Shown here one piece after another: positions 34,316 through 42,513 of a stretch of 64,000 nucleotides of DNA (position 1 is its first letter; each line of letters begins with the position of its first letter). Under the pieces are notes generated by a model that saw only the letters and a list, made by a program, of their open reading frames with translations, was not told the DNA's origin and made no database searches. The position numbers were made by a program, and so were the translations under genes. Source of the DNA: Streptomyces olivaceoviridis (GTDB lineage: Bacteria; Actinomycetota; Actinomycetes; Streptomycetales; Streptomycetaceae); the NCBI RefSeq assembly GCF_014650115.1, contig NZ_BMUI01000026.1, positions 43,121 to 107,120 on the forward strand, read 5' to 3'.

Positions 34316-34387
34316 TGCCCCCGGCAGGATTCGAACCTGCGCACACGGCTCCGGAGGCCGTTGCTCTATCCCCTGAGCTACGGGGGC
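34316..34387 (-). tRNA. tRNA-Arg (anticodon CCG)
   Basis: A full cloverleaf reads on the minus strand: acceptor GCCCCCG / CGGGGGC with discriminator A, D arm GCTCAGGGGATAGAGC, anticodon stem ACGGC/GCCGT with loop CTCCGGA (anticodon CCG, decoding CGG), and T arm GCAGG-TTCGAAT-CCTGC. CCA is not encoded (the next bases are CCC). Its 3' end faces the accessory pocket at 31.8-34.3 kb, making it a natural integration site. Confidence 0.97.
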
Positions 34388-34540
34388 GTGTCGGGCGCTT
34401 AGCTCTCGCTTGCGGCGACGGGTAGAACATTAGCAGGTCCGGCGGGGTGATCAGGAACCCGTTTCCCCGGGTGGGGGTCGGCGGGTCCCCTGTACGGGGT
34501 GGAAGTGGGGAAAACCCGGACGCGGTGGCCGGTCCGGACC

Positions 34541-34546
34541 TACTCT
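34541..34546 (+). promoter_or_regulatory. -10 element (TACTCT) for a leaderless receiver-protein mRNA
   Basis: TACTCT (TANNNT) stands exactly 6 nt before the GTG at 34553, and no ribosome site is present, the geometry of leaderless transcripts in Streptomyces. Confidence 0.55.
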
Positions 34547-34552
34547 CGACTT

Positions 34553-35446
34553 GTGCCAGGCGCTTCGGGTCGGGTGCTTGTTGTGGACGACAACAAGGTC
34601 ATCCGGCAGCTGATCAGGGTCAACCTCGAACTGGAAGGGCTTGAGGTCGTGACCGCGGCCGATGGTGCCGAGTGTCTGGACGTGGTGCACGAGGTGCGGC
34701 CCGACGTCGTGACGCTCGACGTCGTCATGCCCCGGCTGGACGGGCTCCGCACCGCCGCCCGCCTCCGGGCCGATCCCCGTACGCACCACCTGCCCCTCGC
34801 CATCATCAGCGCGTGTTCGCAGTACGAGGTCGAGACCGGCCTCGATGTCGGCGTGGACGCCTTCCTCGCCAAGCCCTTCGAGCCGGCTGAGCTCGTACGG
34901 CTCGTGAAGCAGCTCATGGAGCGGCGGATCGGGCCTGGGGGGCATGAAGGTCTTGTGGGGTCTGGGGGGCCTGGGTGGCCTGGGGGATTTGGGGGCTCCG
35001 GGGGAGATCGCCGTGGGGGTGGTCCCAGTGCGGGAAGCCCGGGTGACGGAAGTCCCGGTGAGGGAAGGTCCGGTGCGGGAAGTCCCGGTGGCGGAGATCG
35101 GGGTGGGGGTGGTGAGGGAGAGGTCGATCGTGATGGGGGCTCTCCTGCTCATGGAGCCGCTTCCGCTCCCGACGTCCCCTCCGCTCATCTAGCCGCAACC
35201 GCTCCCGACGCCCCCTCTGCCCCCGACGGCCCCTCCACTCGTGGAGCCGCCTTCGCTCACGACACCACCTACGCTCACGGAGTCGCTCCCGCCCAAGGCG
35301 TCACCCCCACTCACCCAGTCCCCCCTCGTCCCGCGCCCTCCGAGGATTCCAGGAGCGTCACGGATCCCGCGCTGCTCGACGGTCGCGGCTCCCGGGACGG
35401 TGGTCTCTCCGACGGTGTGCCGGGTGGGAGGCCCTTCGGAGGGTAG
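34553..35446 (+). CDS. Orphan receiver-domain protein with low-complexity tail
   Basis: Residues 1-125 form a complete response-regulator receiver: VLVVDDNKVIR, phospho-Asp in VVTLDVVMPRLDG (about residue 59), and AFLAKPFEP (Lys about 107). There is no DNA-binding output domain. The rest (about 170 residues) is Gly/Ser/Pro- then Ala/Pro-rich, encoded by imperfect 15-nt repeats around GGTGMGGGAAGTCCC (35025-35100). In this frame many codons end in A or T, unlike the receiver part, so the tail frame is doubtful and the true protein may end soon after residue 125. GTG 34553 is likely leaderless. No kinase is adjacent. Confidence 0.75.
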   Translation: MPGASGRVLVVDDNKVIRQLIRVNLELEGLEVVTAADGAECLDVVHEVRPDVVTLDVVMPRLDGLRTAARLRADPRTHHLPLAIISACSQYEVETGLDVGVDAFLAKPFEPAELVRLVKQLMERRIGPGGHEGLVGSGGPGWPGGFGGSGGDRRGGGPSAGSPGDGSPGEGRSGAGSPGGGDRGGGGEGEVDRDGGSPAHGAASAPDVPSAHLAATAPDAPSAPDGPSTRGAAFAHDTTYAHGVAPAQGVTPTHPVPPRPAPSEDSRSVTDPALLDGRGSRDGGLSDGVPGGRPFGG

Positions 35447-35511
35447 GTCGGCCGGGGGTGGGGGTGACCGGGTAGTGATAACCGCCTCGCATACCCACCC
35501 CCTTCCTCCCC

Positions 35512-35517
35512 TACGCT
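35512..35517 (+). promoter_or_regulatory. -10 element (TACGCT) for leaderless nrtL
   Basis: TACGCT lies 6 nt before the nrtL GTG, the same geometry as for the preceding gene, and there is no ribosome site. Confidence 0.5.
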
Positions 35518-35523
35518 TGTCCC

Positions 35524-36837
35524 GTGACCCCCGTCGAGCTCTCCCGCACCGTGCTGCACGCGGTGCGTCGCGCTGTCGATGACGGGGAGCTGAGCGTGAC
35601 CGTGCCCGAGCGGGCCGTGGTGACCGAGCCGGGGCCCGGAGGGTGCGGGGACTTCGCCACCACCATCGCGCTCCAGCTCGCCCGGCCGGCCGGGCAGCCG
35701 GCGCTGCGGGTCGCCGAGATCCTGCGCGCCCGGCTCGCCGGGACCGAGGGCGTCCGGGACGTCGTCGTCACCGGGCCCGGGTTCCTCAACATCAGCCTCG
35801 ACGAGCAGGTCGATCCCGTCGCCGGGCTGGTCCGGGAGATCCGGGAGAAGGGCACCCGGTACGGCTACGGAGACGCCCTCGCCGGACAGGTCGTCGCGCT
35901 CCGCGTGCCGTACGAGGTGCGGGCCGAGGTCGTCGCCGACGCCGTCGTACGCCTCGTGGACACCCAGGGCGGGCGCGCCACCGTCGAGCACGGCGAGCCC
36001 GTCAATCTGCGGCCCGTGCCCGCGCCGGAGGACCCCGCCCCGCTCGGGCCCGACGCCGCCCGGTGGGCCCTCCTCCACCCCGCCCCGCACGACCGGCCCC
36101 GGATCACCGCCGATCACCTGATCCAGCGGGAGAGCAATCCGCTGTTCCGCGTGCGGTACGCCCACGCCCGCATCCGTGCCCTCAGCCGCAACGCCGCCCG
36201 CCTCGGCTTCTCCGCCGAGCCCGGCCCGATCGGACTCGTCCCGCAGCCCGGCGCCGGGATCTCCGGCACCTATGCGCGGAGTGGTGGACGCCGTCCGGGC
36301 GTTTCCGCGGAGGCCGCCGGCGACCCCTTCGGGACCTGCGCGAGCGCCGGTGGCCACAGCCTCCTCGGCACTCTCGCGCACGCCGATGCCAGCCCCCTCG
36401 TCAGCCACGGCCCCGCGCACGCCGGCCCCGGCCCCGGCCCCCTCAACCCCCTGAACACCGGCACCGCCCCCTCCGTACCCCCCACCCCCGCCGACGCCAT
36501 CCCCCTCGGCCCGCACGCGGACACCCCCATCCCCACATCCGCAAGCCCCACCCCCCTCCGCCCGCACCCGGACACCCCCACCCCCCTCCTCACCCCCCTA
36601 GCCGCCCACCCCCGCATCCTCGCCGTGGCCGCCACCCGTCGTGCCCCGGATCGGCTTGCCCGGCATCTCGTCACCGTCGCCGATGCCGTGCTGCCTCTGT
36701 TGCCCTGCGTGCTTCCCGTCGGCGAGGAGAAACCCTCGGCCGCCCACCGCGCCCGGCTGGCCCTCGCCGAAGCTGCCGGGACGGTGCTGGCCGGCGGCCT
36801 GTCCCTGCTCGGCATCGACGCACCCGAACACCTCTGA
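35524..36837 (+). CDS. nrtL: ArgS-related anticodon-binding protein NrtL
   Basis: Protein of 437 aa resembling arginyl-tRNA synthetase without its catalytic centre. The N-terminal part (1-100: VTEPGPGGCGDFATTIALQLARPAGQPALRVAEILRARL, GPGFLNISL) matches the ArgS additional domain 1. The C-terminus (about 195-235 and 365-435) has the DALR anticodon-binding pattern HLIQRESNPLFRVRYAHARIRALSRNA and LARHLVTVADAVLPLLPCVLPVGEEKPSAAHRARLALAEAAGTVLAGGLSLLGI. HIGH and KMSKS are absent. A Pro/Ala/Gly-rich low-complexity insertion (240-355) interrupts the domain. It directly precedes lysA (54-nt gap). The GTG at 35524 is likely leaderless. Role unknown; tRNA-Arg binding is inferred. Confidence 0.85.
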   Translation: MTPVELSRTVLHAVRRAVDDGELSVTVPERAVVTEPGPGGCGDFATTIALQLARPAGQPALRVAEILRARLAGTEGVRDVVVTGPGFLNISLDEQVDPVAGLVREIREKGTRYGYGDALAGQVVALRVPYEVRAEVVADAVVRLVDTQGGRATVEHGEPVNLRPVPAPEDPAPLGPDAARWALLHPAPHDRPRITADHLIQRESNPLFRVRYAHARIRALSRNAARLGFSAEPGPIGLVPQPGAGISGTYARSGGRRPGVSAEAAGDPFGTCASAGGHSLLGTLAHADASPLVSHGPAHAGPGPGPLNPLNTGTAPSVPPTPADAIPLGPHADTPIPTSASPTPLRPHPDTPTPLLTPLAAHPRILAVAATRRAPDRLARHLVTVADAVLPLLPCVLPVGEEKPSAAHRARLALAEAAGTVLAGGLSLLGIDAPEHL

Positions 36838-36890
36838 GGCGCGCGAGCAGACGCGCCCCGGAGAGAGACAGAGAGTCTGAGAGTCACGTC

Positions 36891-38282
36891 ATGAGCCGTT
36901 CCGCCCACCCCGCCGGGCCCCGCCACGCCGACGTCCTGCCCGAGGGGCACTACTCCGCGCCGCCCGCCGACCTCAACGTCCTGGACCAGAAGGTGTGGGC
37001 CCAGACCGTCACGCGCGGCGACGACGGCGTGGTCACCGTCGGCGGGATCCCGGTCAGCCGGCTCGCCGAGGAGTTCGGCACCCCCGCCTACGTCCTCGAC
37101 GAGGCCGACTTCCGGTCCCGCGCGCGTGCCTGGCGCACCGCGTTCGGGCCGGACGCCGATGTCTTCTACGCCGGGAAGGCCTTCCTCTCCCGGGCCGTCG
37201 TGCGGTGGCTGAACGAGGAGGGCCTCAACCTGGACGTGTGTTCCGGTGGCGAGCTGGCCACCGCGCTGTCCGCCGGGATGCCCGCCGAGCGCATCGCCTT
37301 CCACGGCAACAACAAGTCCGTCGCGGAGATCACCCGGGCCGTCGAGGCCGGTGTCGGGCGGATCGTGCTCGACTCCTTCCAGGAGATCGTGCGGGTCGCC
37401 CATGTCGCGCAGTCGCTCGGCAAGCGGCAGAAGGTCCAGATCCGGATCACCGTGGGAGTCGAGGCGCACACCCACGAGTTCATCGCCACCGCCCACGAGG
37501 ACCAGAAGTTCGGGATTCCGCTCGCCGGGGGGCAGGCCGCCGAGGCCGTACGGCGGGCCCTTCAGCTCGACGGGCTGGAGCTGATCGGGATCCACTCCCA
37601 CATCGGGTCGCAGATCTTCGACATGTCGGGCTTCGAGGTCGCCGCCCACCGTGTCGTCGGGCTGCTCAAGGACATCCGGGACGAGCACGGGGTCGAACTG
37701 CCGGAGATCGACCTGGGGGGCGGGCTCGGGATCGCCTACACCAGCGACGACGACCCCCGGGAGCCGCACGAGATCGCCAAGGCGCTCACCGAGATCGTCA
37801 CGCGGGAGTGCGAGGCCGCCCGGCTGCGCACGCCCCGGATCTCCGTCGAGCCCGGGCGCGCCATCGTCGGCCCGACCGCCTTCACGCTGTACGAGGTCGG
37901 CACGGTCAAGCCGCTCGACGGGCTGCGCACGTACGTCTCCGTCGACGGCGGCATGTCGGACAACATCCGGACCGCGCTGTACGACGCCGAGTACAGCGTC
38001 GCCCTCGTGTCCCGCGCGTCCGACGCCGAGCCGATGCTGGCCCGTGTCGTCGGCAAGCACTGCGAGAGCGGGGACATCGTGGTCAAGGACGCGTTCCTGC
38101 CCTCGGACCTGGCGCCGGGCGACCTGATCGCCGTACCGGCCACGGGGGCGTACTGCCGGTCCATGGCCAGCAACTACAACCACGTGCTGCGCCCGCCCGT
38201 CGTCGCCGTGCGGGACGGCGAGGCGCGGGTGATCGTCCGCCGGGAGACGGAGGAGGACCTCCTGCGTCTCGACGTCGGGTGA
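36891..38282 (+). CDS. lysA: Diaminopimelate decarboxylase
   Basis: PLP enzyme of 463 aa making L-lysine from meso-diaminopimelate, the last lysine step. The barrel starts at PAYVLDEADFRSRA; the PLP Lys is in VFYAGKAFLS. HSHIGSQI, EIDLGGGLGIAY and EPGRAIVG are the phosphate and substrate loops; the C-terminal C-E-S-G-D (HCESGDI) supplies the active-site Cys from the partner subunit. ATG at 36891 follows weak GAGAG. It lies between nrtL and hom, so lysine and threonine synthesis genes are clustered. Length is normal for the family. Confidence 0.97.
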   Translation: MSRSAHPAGPRHADVLPEGHYSAPPADLNVLDQKVWAQTVTRGDDGVVTVGGIPVSRLAEEFGTPAYVLDEADFRSRARAWRTAFGPDADVFYAGKAFLSRAVVRWLNEEGLNLDVCSGGELATALSAGMPAERIAFHGNNKSVAEITRAVEAGVGRIVLDSFQEIVRVAHVAQSLGKRQKVQIRITVGVEAHTHEFIATAHEDQKFGIPLAGGQAAEAVRRALQLDGLELIGIHSHIGSQIFDMSGFEVAAHRVVGLLKDIRDEHGVELPEIDLGGGLGIAYTSDDDPREPHEIAKALTEIVTRECEAARLRTPRISVEPGRAIVGPTAFTLYEVGTVKPLDGLRTYVSVDGGMSDNIRTALYDAEYSVALVSRASDAEPMLARVVGKHCESGDIVVKDAFLPSDLAPGDLIAVPATGAYCRSMASNYNHVLRPPVVAVRDGEARVIVRRETEEDLLRLDVG

Positions 38283-38325
38283 CCCGGACGGCCGCCCCGT
38301 GGCAGGGGCCGGAAGATCTGCGGTC

Positions 38326-38401
38326 TTGCGGTCTCGTACAAATGAAATAGATGTCTCACGATCCGGACGAAGGGTAGAAACTCCCGTCCGGTGAGTGAGA
38401 C
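38326..38401 (+). promoter_or_regulatory. hom promoter candidate and strong inverted-repeat leader
   Basis: TTGCGG (38326-38331), 16 nt, then TAGATG (38348-38353) is a possible -35/-10. Overlapping it is a 17-nt-arm inverted repeat: GTCTCAC-GAT-CCGGACG (38353-38369) and CGTCCGG-TGA-GTGAGAC (38385-38401), 14 of 17 positions paired, 15-nt loop. It could be an RNA hairpin or an operator. hom starts 37 nt later. Confidence 0.55.
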
Positions 38402-38438
38402 TGGTCCAACCGTAGACGGTAAGAGGAAACGAGGTCGG

Positions 38439-39731
38439 ATGATGCGTACGCGTCCGCTGAAGGTGGCGCTGCTGGGCTGTGGAGTGGTCGGCTCAGAGGT
38501 GGCGCGCATCATGACGACGCACGCCGACGACCTCGCCGCGAGGATCGGGGCGCCCGTGGAGCTCGCGGGCGTGGCCGTACGGCGGCCCGCCAAGGTGCGT
38601 GAGGGCATCGACCCCTCCCTCGTCACCACCGACGCCACCGCCCTCGTCAAACGCGGCGACATCGACGTGGTGGTCGAGGTCATCGGCGGGATCGAGCCCG
38701 CCCGGTCCCTCATCACCACCGCCTTCGAGCACGGCGCCTCCGTCGTCTCCGCCAACAAGGCCCTGCTCGCCCAGGACGGGGCCGCCCTGCACGCCGCCGC
38801 CGGGGCGCACGGCCGCGACCTCTACTACGAGGCCGCCGTCGCCGGTGCCATCCCGCTGATCCGCCCGCTGCGCGAGTCCCTCGCCGGTGACAAGGTCAAC
38901 CGCGTGCTCGGCATCGTCAACGGCACGACCAACTTCATCCTCGACAAGATGGACTCGACCGGCGCCGGGTACCAGGAGGCCCTCGACGAGGCCACCGCCC
39001 TCGGGTACGCCGAGGCCGACCCGACCGCCGACGTCGAAGGGTTCGACGCCGCCGCCAAGGCCGCCATCCTCGCCGGGATCGCCTTCCACACGCGCGTGCG
39101 CCTCGACGACGTCTACCGCGAGGGCATGACCGAGGTCACCGCCGCCGACTTCCGCTCCGCCAAGGAGATGGGCTGCACCATCAAGCTGCTCGCCATCTGC
39201 GAGCGGTCCGCGGACGGTACGTCCGTCACCGCGCGCGTGCACCCCGCGATGATCCCGCTCAGCCACCCGCTCGCCTCCGTGCGCGGCGCCTACAACGCCG
39301 TCTTCGTGGAGAGCGACGCCGCTGGGCAGCTGATGTTCTACGGCCCGGGCGCCGGCGGTTCGCCCACCGCCTCGGCCGTGCTCGGCGACCTGGTCGCCGT
39401 CTGCCGCAACCGGCTGAACGGCGCCACCGGGCCGGGCGAGTCGGCGTACGCCGACCTGACCGTCTCCCCGATGGGCGACGTCGTCACCCGGTACCACATC
39501 AGCCTTGACGTGGCCGACAAACCGGGCGTGCTCGCCCAGGTCGCCACCGTCTTCGCCGAGCACGGCGTGTCGATCGACACCGTTCGGCAGCAGGGCAAGG
39601 ACGGCGAGGCCTCCCTCGTCGTCGTCACCCACCGGGCCTTCGACGCCTCCCTCTCCGGGACCGTCGAGGCACTGCGCAAGCTCGACACCGTGCGGGGTGT
39701 CGCCAGCATCATGCGGGTTGAAGGAGAGTAA
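38439..39731 (+). CDS. hom: Homoserine dehydrogenase
   Basis: NAD(P)-dependent oxidoreductase of 430 aa reducing aspartate semialdehyde to homoserine, the branch point to threonine and methionine. The Rossmann motif VALLGCGVVGSEVARIM opens the protein; VSANKALLAQ and the substrate stretch YYEAAVAGAIPLIRPLRESLAGDKVNRVLGIVNGTTNFIL, plus EADPTADVEGFDAAAKAAILA, are diagnostic. A C-terminal ACT domain (about 345-420, HISLDVADKPGVLAQVATVFAEHGVSI) mediates feedback inhibition by threonine. Two adjacent ATGs at 38439 and 38442, GAGG upstream. Followed by thrC after 6 nt. An inverted-repeat leader precedes it. Confidence 0.97.
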   Translation: MMRTRPLKVALLGCGVVGSEVARIMTTHADDLAARIGAPVELAGVAVRRPAKVREGIDPSLVTTDATALVKRGDIDVVVEVIGGIEPARSLITTAFEHGASVVSANKALLAQDGAALHAAAGAHGRDLYYEAAVAGAIPLIRPLRESLAGDKVNRVLGIVNGTTNFILDKMDSTGAGYQEALDEATALGYAEADPTADVEGFDAAAKAAILAGIAFHTRVRLDDVYREGMTEVTAADFRSAKEMGCTIKLLAICERSADGTSVTARVHPAMIPLSHPLASVRGAYNAVFVESDAAGQLMFYGPGAGGSPTASAVLGDLVAVCRNRLNGATGPGESAYADLTVSPMGDVVTRYHISLDVADKPGVLAQVATVFAEHGVSIDTVRQQGKDGEASLVVVTHRAFDASLSGTVEALRKLDTVRGVASIMRVEGE

Positions 39732-39737
39732 CCAGCA

Positions 39738-40796
39738 ATGACCCACCAGTGGCGCGGAATCATCGAGGAGTACCGGGACAGGCTGCCGGTTTCCGACACC
39801 ACGCCGGTCGTGACGCTCCGTGAGGGCGGCACGCCCCTCGTGCCCGCGCAGGTGCTCTCCGAGCGCACGGGCTGTGAGGTCCACCTGAAGGTGGAGGGAG
39901 CCAACCCCACCGGGTCCTTCAAGGACCGCGGTATGACCATGGCCATCAGCAAGGCCAAGGAGGAGGGGGCGAAGGCCGTCATCTGCGCCTCCACGGGCAA
40001 CACGTCCGCCTCCGCCGCCGCGTACGCCGTGCGGGCCGGCATGGTCTCCGCCGTGCTCGTGCCGCAGGGCAAGATCGCCCTCGGCAAGATGGGCCAGGCC
40101 CTCGTGCACGGCGCGAAGATCCTCCAGGTCGACGGCAACTTCGACGACTGCCTCACCCTGGCGCGCGCGCTGAGCGAGAACTACCCCGTGGCGCTGGTGA
40201 ATTCGGTCAACCCGGTGCGCATCGAGGGCCAGAAGACGGCTGCCTTCGAGATCGTGGACATGCTCGGCGACGCGCCCGACATCCACGTCCTGCCGGTCGG
40301 CAACGCGGGCAACATCACGGCCTACTGGAAGGGTTACAAGGAGTACGCCGCCGACGGCGTCTCCGGCAGGACTCCTCGTATGTGGGGCTTCCAGGCGTCC
40401 GGCAGTGCCCCGATCGTGCGGGGCGAGGTCGTCAAGGACCCGTCGACCATCGCCACCGCCATCCGCATCGGCAACCCCGCGTCCTGGAACCACGCCCTGG
40501 CCGCGCGGGACGAGTCCGGCGGTGCCATCGACGAGGTGACGGACCGTGAGATCCTGCGCGCCTACCGCCTGTTGGCCGCGCAGGAGGGCGTCTTCGTGGA
40601 GCCCGCCTCCGCCGCCTCCGTGGCCGGTCTGCTCAAGGCCGCCGAGCAGGGCAAGGTGGACCCGGGCCAGCGCATCGTGTGCACCGTCACCGGCAACGGC
40701 CTGAAGGACCCCGACTGGGCCGTCGCCGGTGCCCCGCAGCCGGTCACCGTCCCGGTCGACGCGGCCACCGCGGCCGAGCGCCTCGGCCTGGCCTGA
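39738..40796 (+). CDS. thrC: Threonine synthase
   Basis: PLP enzyme of 352 aa converting O-phosphohomoserine to threonine. Short form of the family, beginning with the substrate loop VTLREGGTPLVPAQ; the PLP Lys is in NPTGSFKDRGMTMA, followed by CASTGNTSASAAAYA and the phosphate-binding GNAGNITAYWKGY. It is translationally close to hom (6-nt gap). The kinase thrB that provides its substrate lies 378 nt downstream. Confidence 0.97.
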   Translation: MTHQWRGIIEEYRDRLPVSDTTPVVTLREGGTPLVPAQVLSERTGCEVHLKVEGANPTGSFKDRGMTMAISKAKEEGAKAVICASTGNTSASAAAYAVRAGMVSAVLVPQGKIALGKMGQALVHGAKILQVDGNFDDCLTLARALSENYPVALVNSVNPVRIEGQKTAAFEIVDMLGDAPDIHVLPVGNAGNITAYWKGYKEYAADGVSGRTPRMWGFQASGSAPIVRGEVVKDPSTIATAIRIGNPASWNHALAARDESGGAIDEVTDREILRAYRLLAAQEGVFVEPASAASVAGLLKAAEQGKVDPGQRIVCTVTGNGLKDPDWAVAGAPQPVTVPVDAATAAERLGLA

Positions 40797-41174
40797 GCGC
40801 CGGGAGCCGGAGCCGGGAGCCGGAACCAACCGGAGCCGGAGCCCGGACCGGGGCTTGAGGGCCCGGGTGCCCGAGCCGGAGCACCGAGGTGCCTGAGCCC
40901 GAGCGCACCGGCGCCCGAGCCCGAGCGCCGGGTCCGGGCGCTCGGGGTCCGGGAAATCCCTGACAGGGTGCACAGAGGGCATACGACACGCATCGTGCGC
41001 CTCCTGTGCGCCCTATGTCGCCACAGAACCTTCCTTCGATAGGCTGTACCGAACCCCGCCCGTGGCACATGCCCTCGCACATGGGCGGCGCCGCGCCGGC
41101 CGCGCGGCCTGAGGGTCTCCCGTACGTATCGAATGTCTTCGACAGTCACGCAGCTCAAGGAGAGTCAACGAGCG
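40797..41174. other. thrC-thrB intergenic region
   Basis: 378 nt. The first 140 nt are degenerate repeats of GAGCCGG/GCCCGAGC type (40800-40940) and hold no gene. A TAGGCT at 41040-41045 could be a thrB -10, but a -35 is unclear. The spacing suggests thrB has its own promoter. An in-frame ATG at 41133 is an alternative thrB start. Confidence 0.5.
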
Positions 41175-42092
41175 ATGGCCGGTCCAGCGTTCCGCGCCGC
41201 CGCCGTCCGGGTGCGCGTTCCCGCCACCAGCGCCAACCTCGGTCCGGGCTTCGACGCCCTGGGCCTCGCGCTGGGGCTGTACGACGACGTGGTCGTCCGG
41301 GTGGCCGACTCCGGGCTGCACATCGACATCGCGGGAGAGGGCAGCGAGACCCTGCCGCGGGACGAGAGCCACCTCCTCGTCCGCTCCCTGCGCACCGCCT
41401 TCGACCTGCTGGGCGGGCAGCCCCGGGGCCTGGAGATCGTCTGCGCCAACCGCATCCCGCACGGCCGGGGCCTCGGCTCCTCCTCCGCCGCCATCTGCGC
41501 CGGCATCGTCGCCGCCCGCGCGGTGACCATAGGCGGCGAGGCCCGTCTGGACGACGCGGCGCTGCTGGAGCTGGCCACCGAGATCGAAGGCCACCCGGAC
41601 AACGTGGCCGCCTGTCTGCTCGGCGGCTTCACCCTGTCCTGGATGGAGGCCGGTGCCGCCCGGGCCATCAGGATGCAGCCGCACCATTCCATCGTTCCGG
41701 TGGTTTTCGTGCCCGGGAAGCCGGTCCTGACCGAGACCGCGCGCGGTCTGCTCCCGCGCTCCGTGCCGCACGTCGACGCCGCCGCCAACGCGGGCCGCGC
41801 CGCCCTGCTCGTCGAGGCCCTGACCAGGCGCCCCGAGCTGCTGCTGCCCGCCACCGAGGACCGTCTGCACCAGGAGTACCGCGCGCCGGCCATGCCGGAG
41901 AGCGCCGCGCTGGTGGAGCGGCTGCGGGCCGACGGCATCCCGGCCGTCATCTCGGGCGCCGGGCCCACCGTCATGGCGCTCGCCGACGCGGACAGTGCCG
42001 ACAAGGTCTCCCACCTCGCGGGTGAGGGATGGGCCGCCAACCGGCTGGACCTGGACGTCCAGGGAGCGAGCGTGCTGCCGCTTGCGACCTGA
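41175..42092 (+). CDS. thrB: Homoserine kinase
   Basis: GHMP-family kinase of 305 aa phosphorylating homoserine for threonine synthesis. Motif 1 VRVPATSANLGPGFDALGLALGLYD; ATP-binding IPHGRGLGSSSAAICAGI (motif 2), and C-terminal VISGAGPTVMALAD (motif 3). ATG 41175 is chosen (AAGGAGAG upstream), giving the usual N-terminus close to the first motif; an in-frame ATG at 41133 lacks a ribosome site. Separated from thrC by 378 nt and followed by the long leader of rho. Confidence 0.96.
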   Translation: MAGPAFRAAAVRVRVPATSANLGPGFDALGLALGLYDDVVVRVADSGLHIDIAGEGSETLPRDESHLLVRSLRTAFDLLGGQPRGLEIVCANRIPHGRGLGSSSAAICAGIVAARAVTIGGEARLDDAALLELATEIEGHPDNVAACLLGGFTLSWMEAGAARAIRMQPHHSIVPVVFVPGKPVLTETARGLLPRSVPHVDAAANAGRAALLVEALTRRPELLLPATEDRLHQEYRAPAMPESAALVERLRADGIPAVISGAGPTVMALADADSADKVSHLAGEGWAANRLDLDVQGASVLPLAT

Positions 42093-42118
42093 CACACGGT
42101 TGCCGGATTTGGAGAGGG

Positions 42119-42145
42119 GGAATGTTTGTTGGATCCGGTAGTGTT
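42119..42145 (+). promoter_or_regulatory. SigR-like promoter candidate upstream of rho
   Basis: GGAAT (in GGGAAT) is followed after 19 nt by GTT, matching the SigR (disulfide stress) consensus GGAAT-N18/19-GTT. It lies 369 nt before the rho start. A TAGTGT within it could serve a vegetative promoter. Confidence 0.45.
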
Positions 42146-42513
42146 AATCTCAAGTCTGCACCCGACCCCACCATGGCGAGGTGCCTCGTGTCCCCGTCCG
42201 GGACAGACATTCTTCCGGGAACCTCCCGCGCCACTCCGTGTTCCTTGCGTCGTACCTGGGCAGTACGTCGTATGCGAGCACTGAGCGGGCCGCCGGTGAG
42301 GGTACCCCCTCCGGGGGAGCTTCGGAATCGGTGCTACCACGCCACGTGACACTGGGTGCCACGGCTCGCGGAAGCGCCATCACCGCACATTTCTTCCGCC
42401 GCTTTGGCGGACCACCGCCCCGGCACGGTCCACAGAAGACAGGACCGTAGCCGGACAGCACAACCGGTCGCCGAGCCAGACAGGCCGACGTCCGCTCCAG
42501 GGAAGGACCCTTC
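42146..42513 (+). other. Long rho leader, no gene seen
   Basis: About 370 nt between the candidate promoter and rho. It holds several small GC palindromes (e.g. ACCCCCTCCGGGGGA near 42304) but no convincing ORF with a ribosome site. The length is compatible with autoregulation of rho by premature termination, known in other bacteria. Confidence 0.5.

Noticed and set aside
38283..38438. T-box or leader peptide with Thr/Ile codons before hom
   Set aside because: No short ORF rich in those codons and no T-box sequence; only the inverted repeat remains.
40797..41158. Small minus-strand ORFs between thrC and thrB
   Set aside because: Encode only repeats of Pro/Gly/Ala from the GAGCCGG repeat tract; no ribosome site.
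42029..42349. Short plus-strand ORF in the thrB-rho gap
   Set aside because: Overlaps the 3' end of thrB, no ribosome site, composition unlike a gene.
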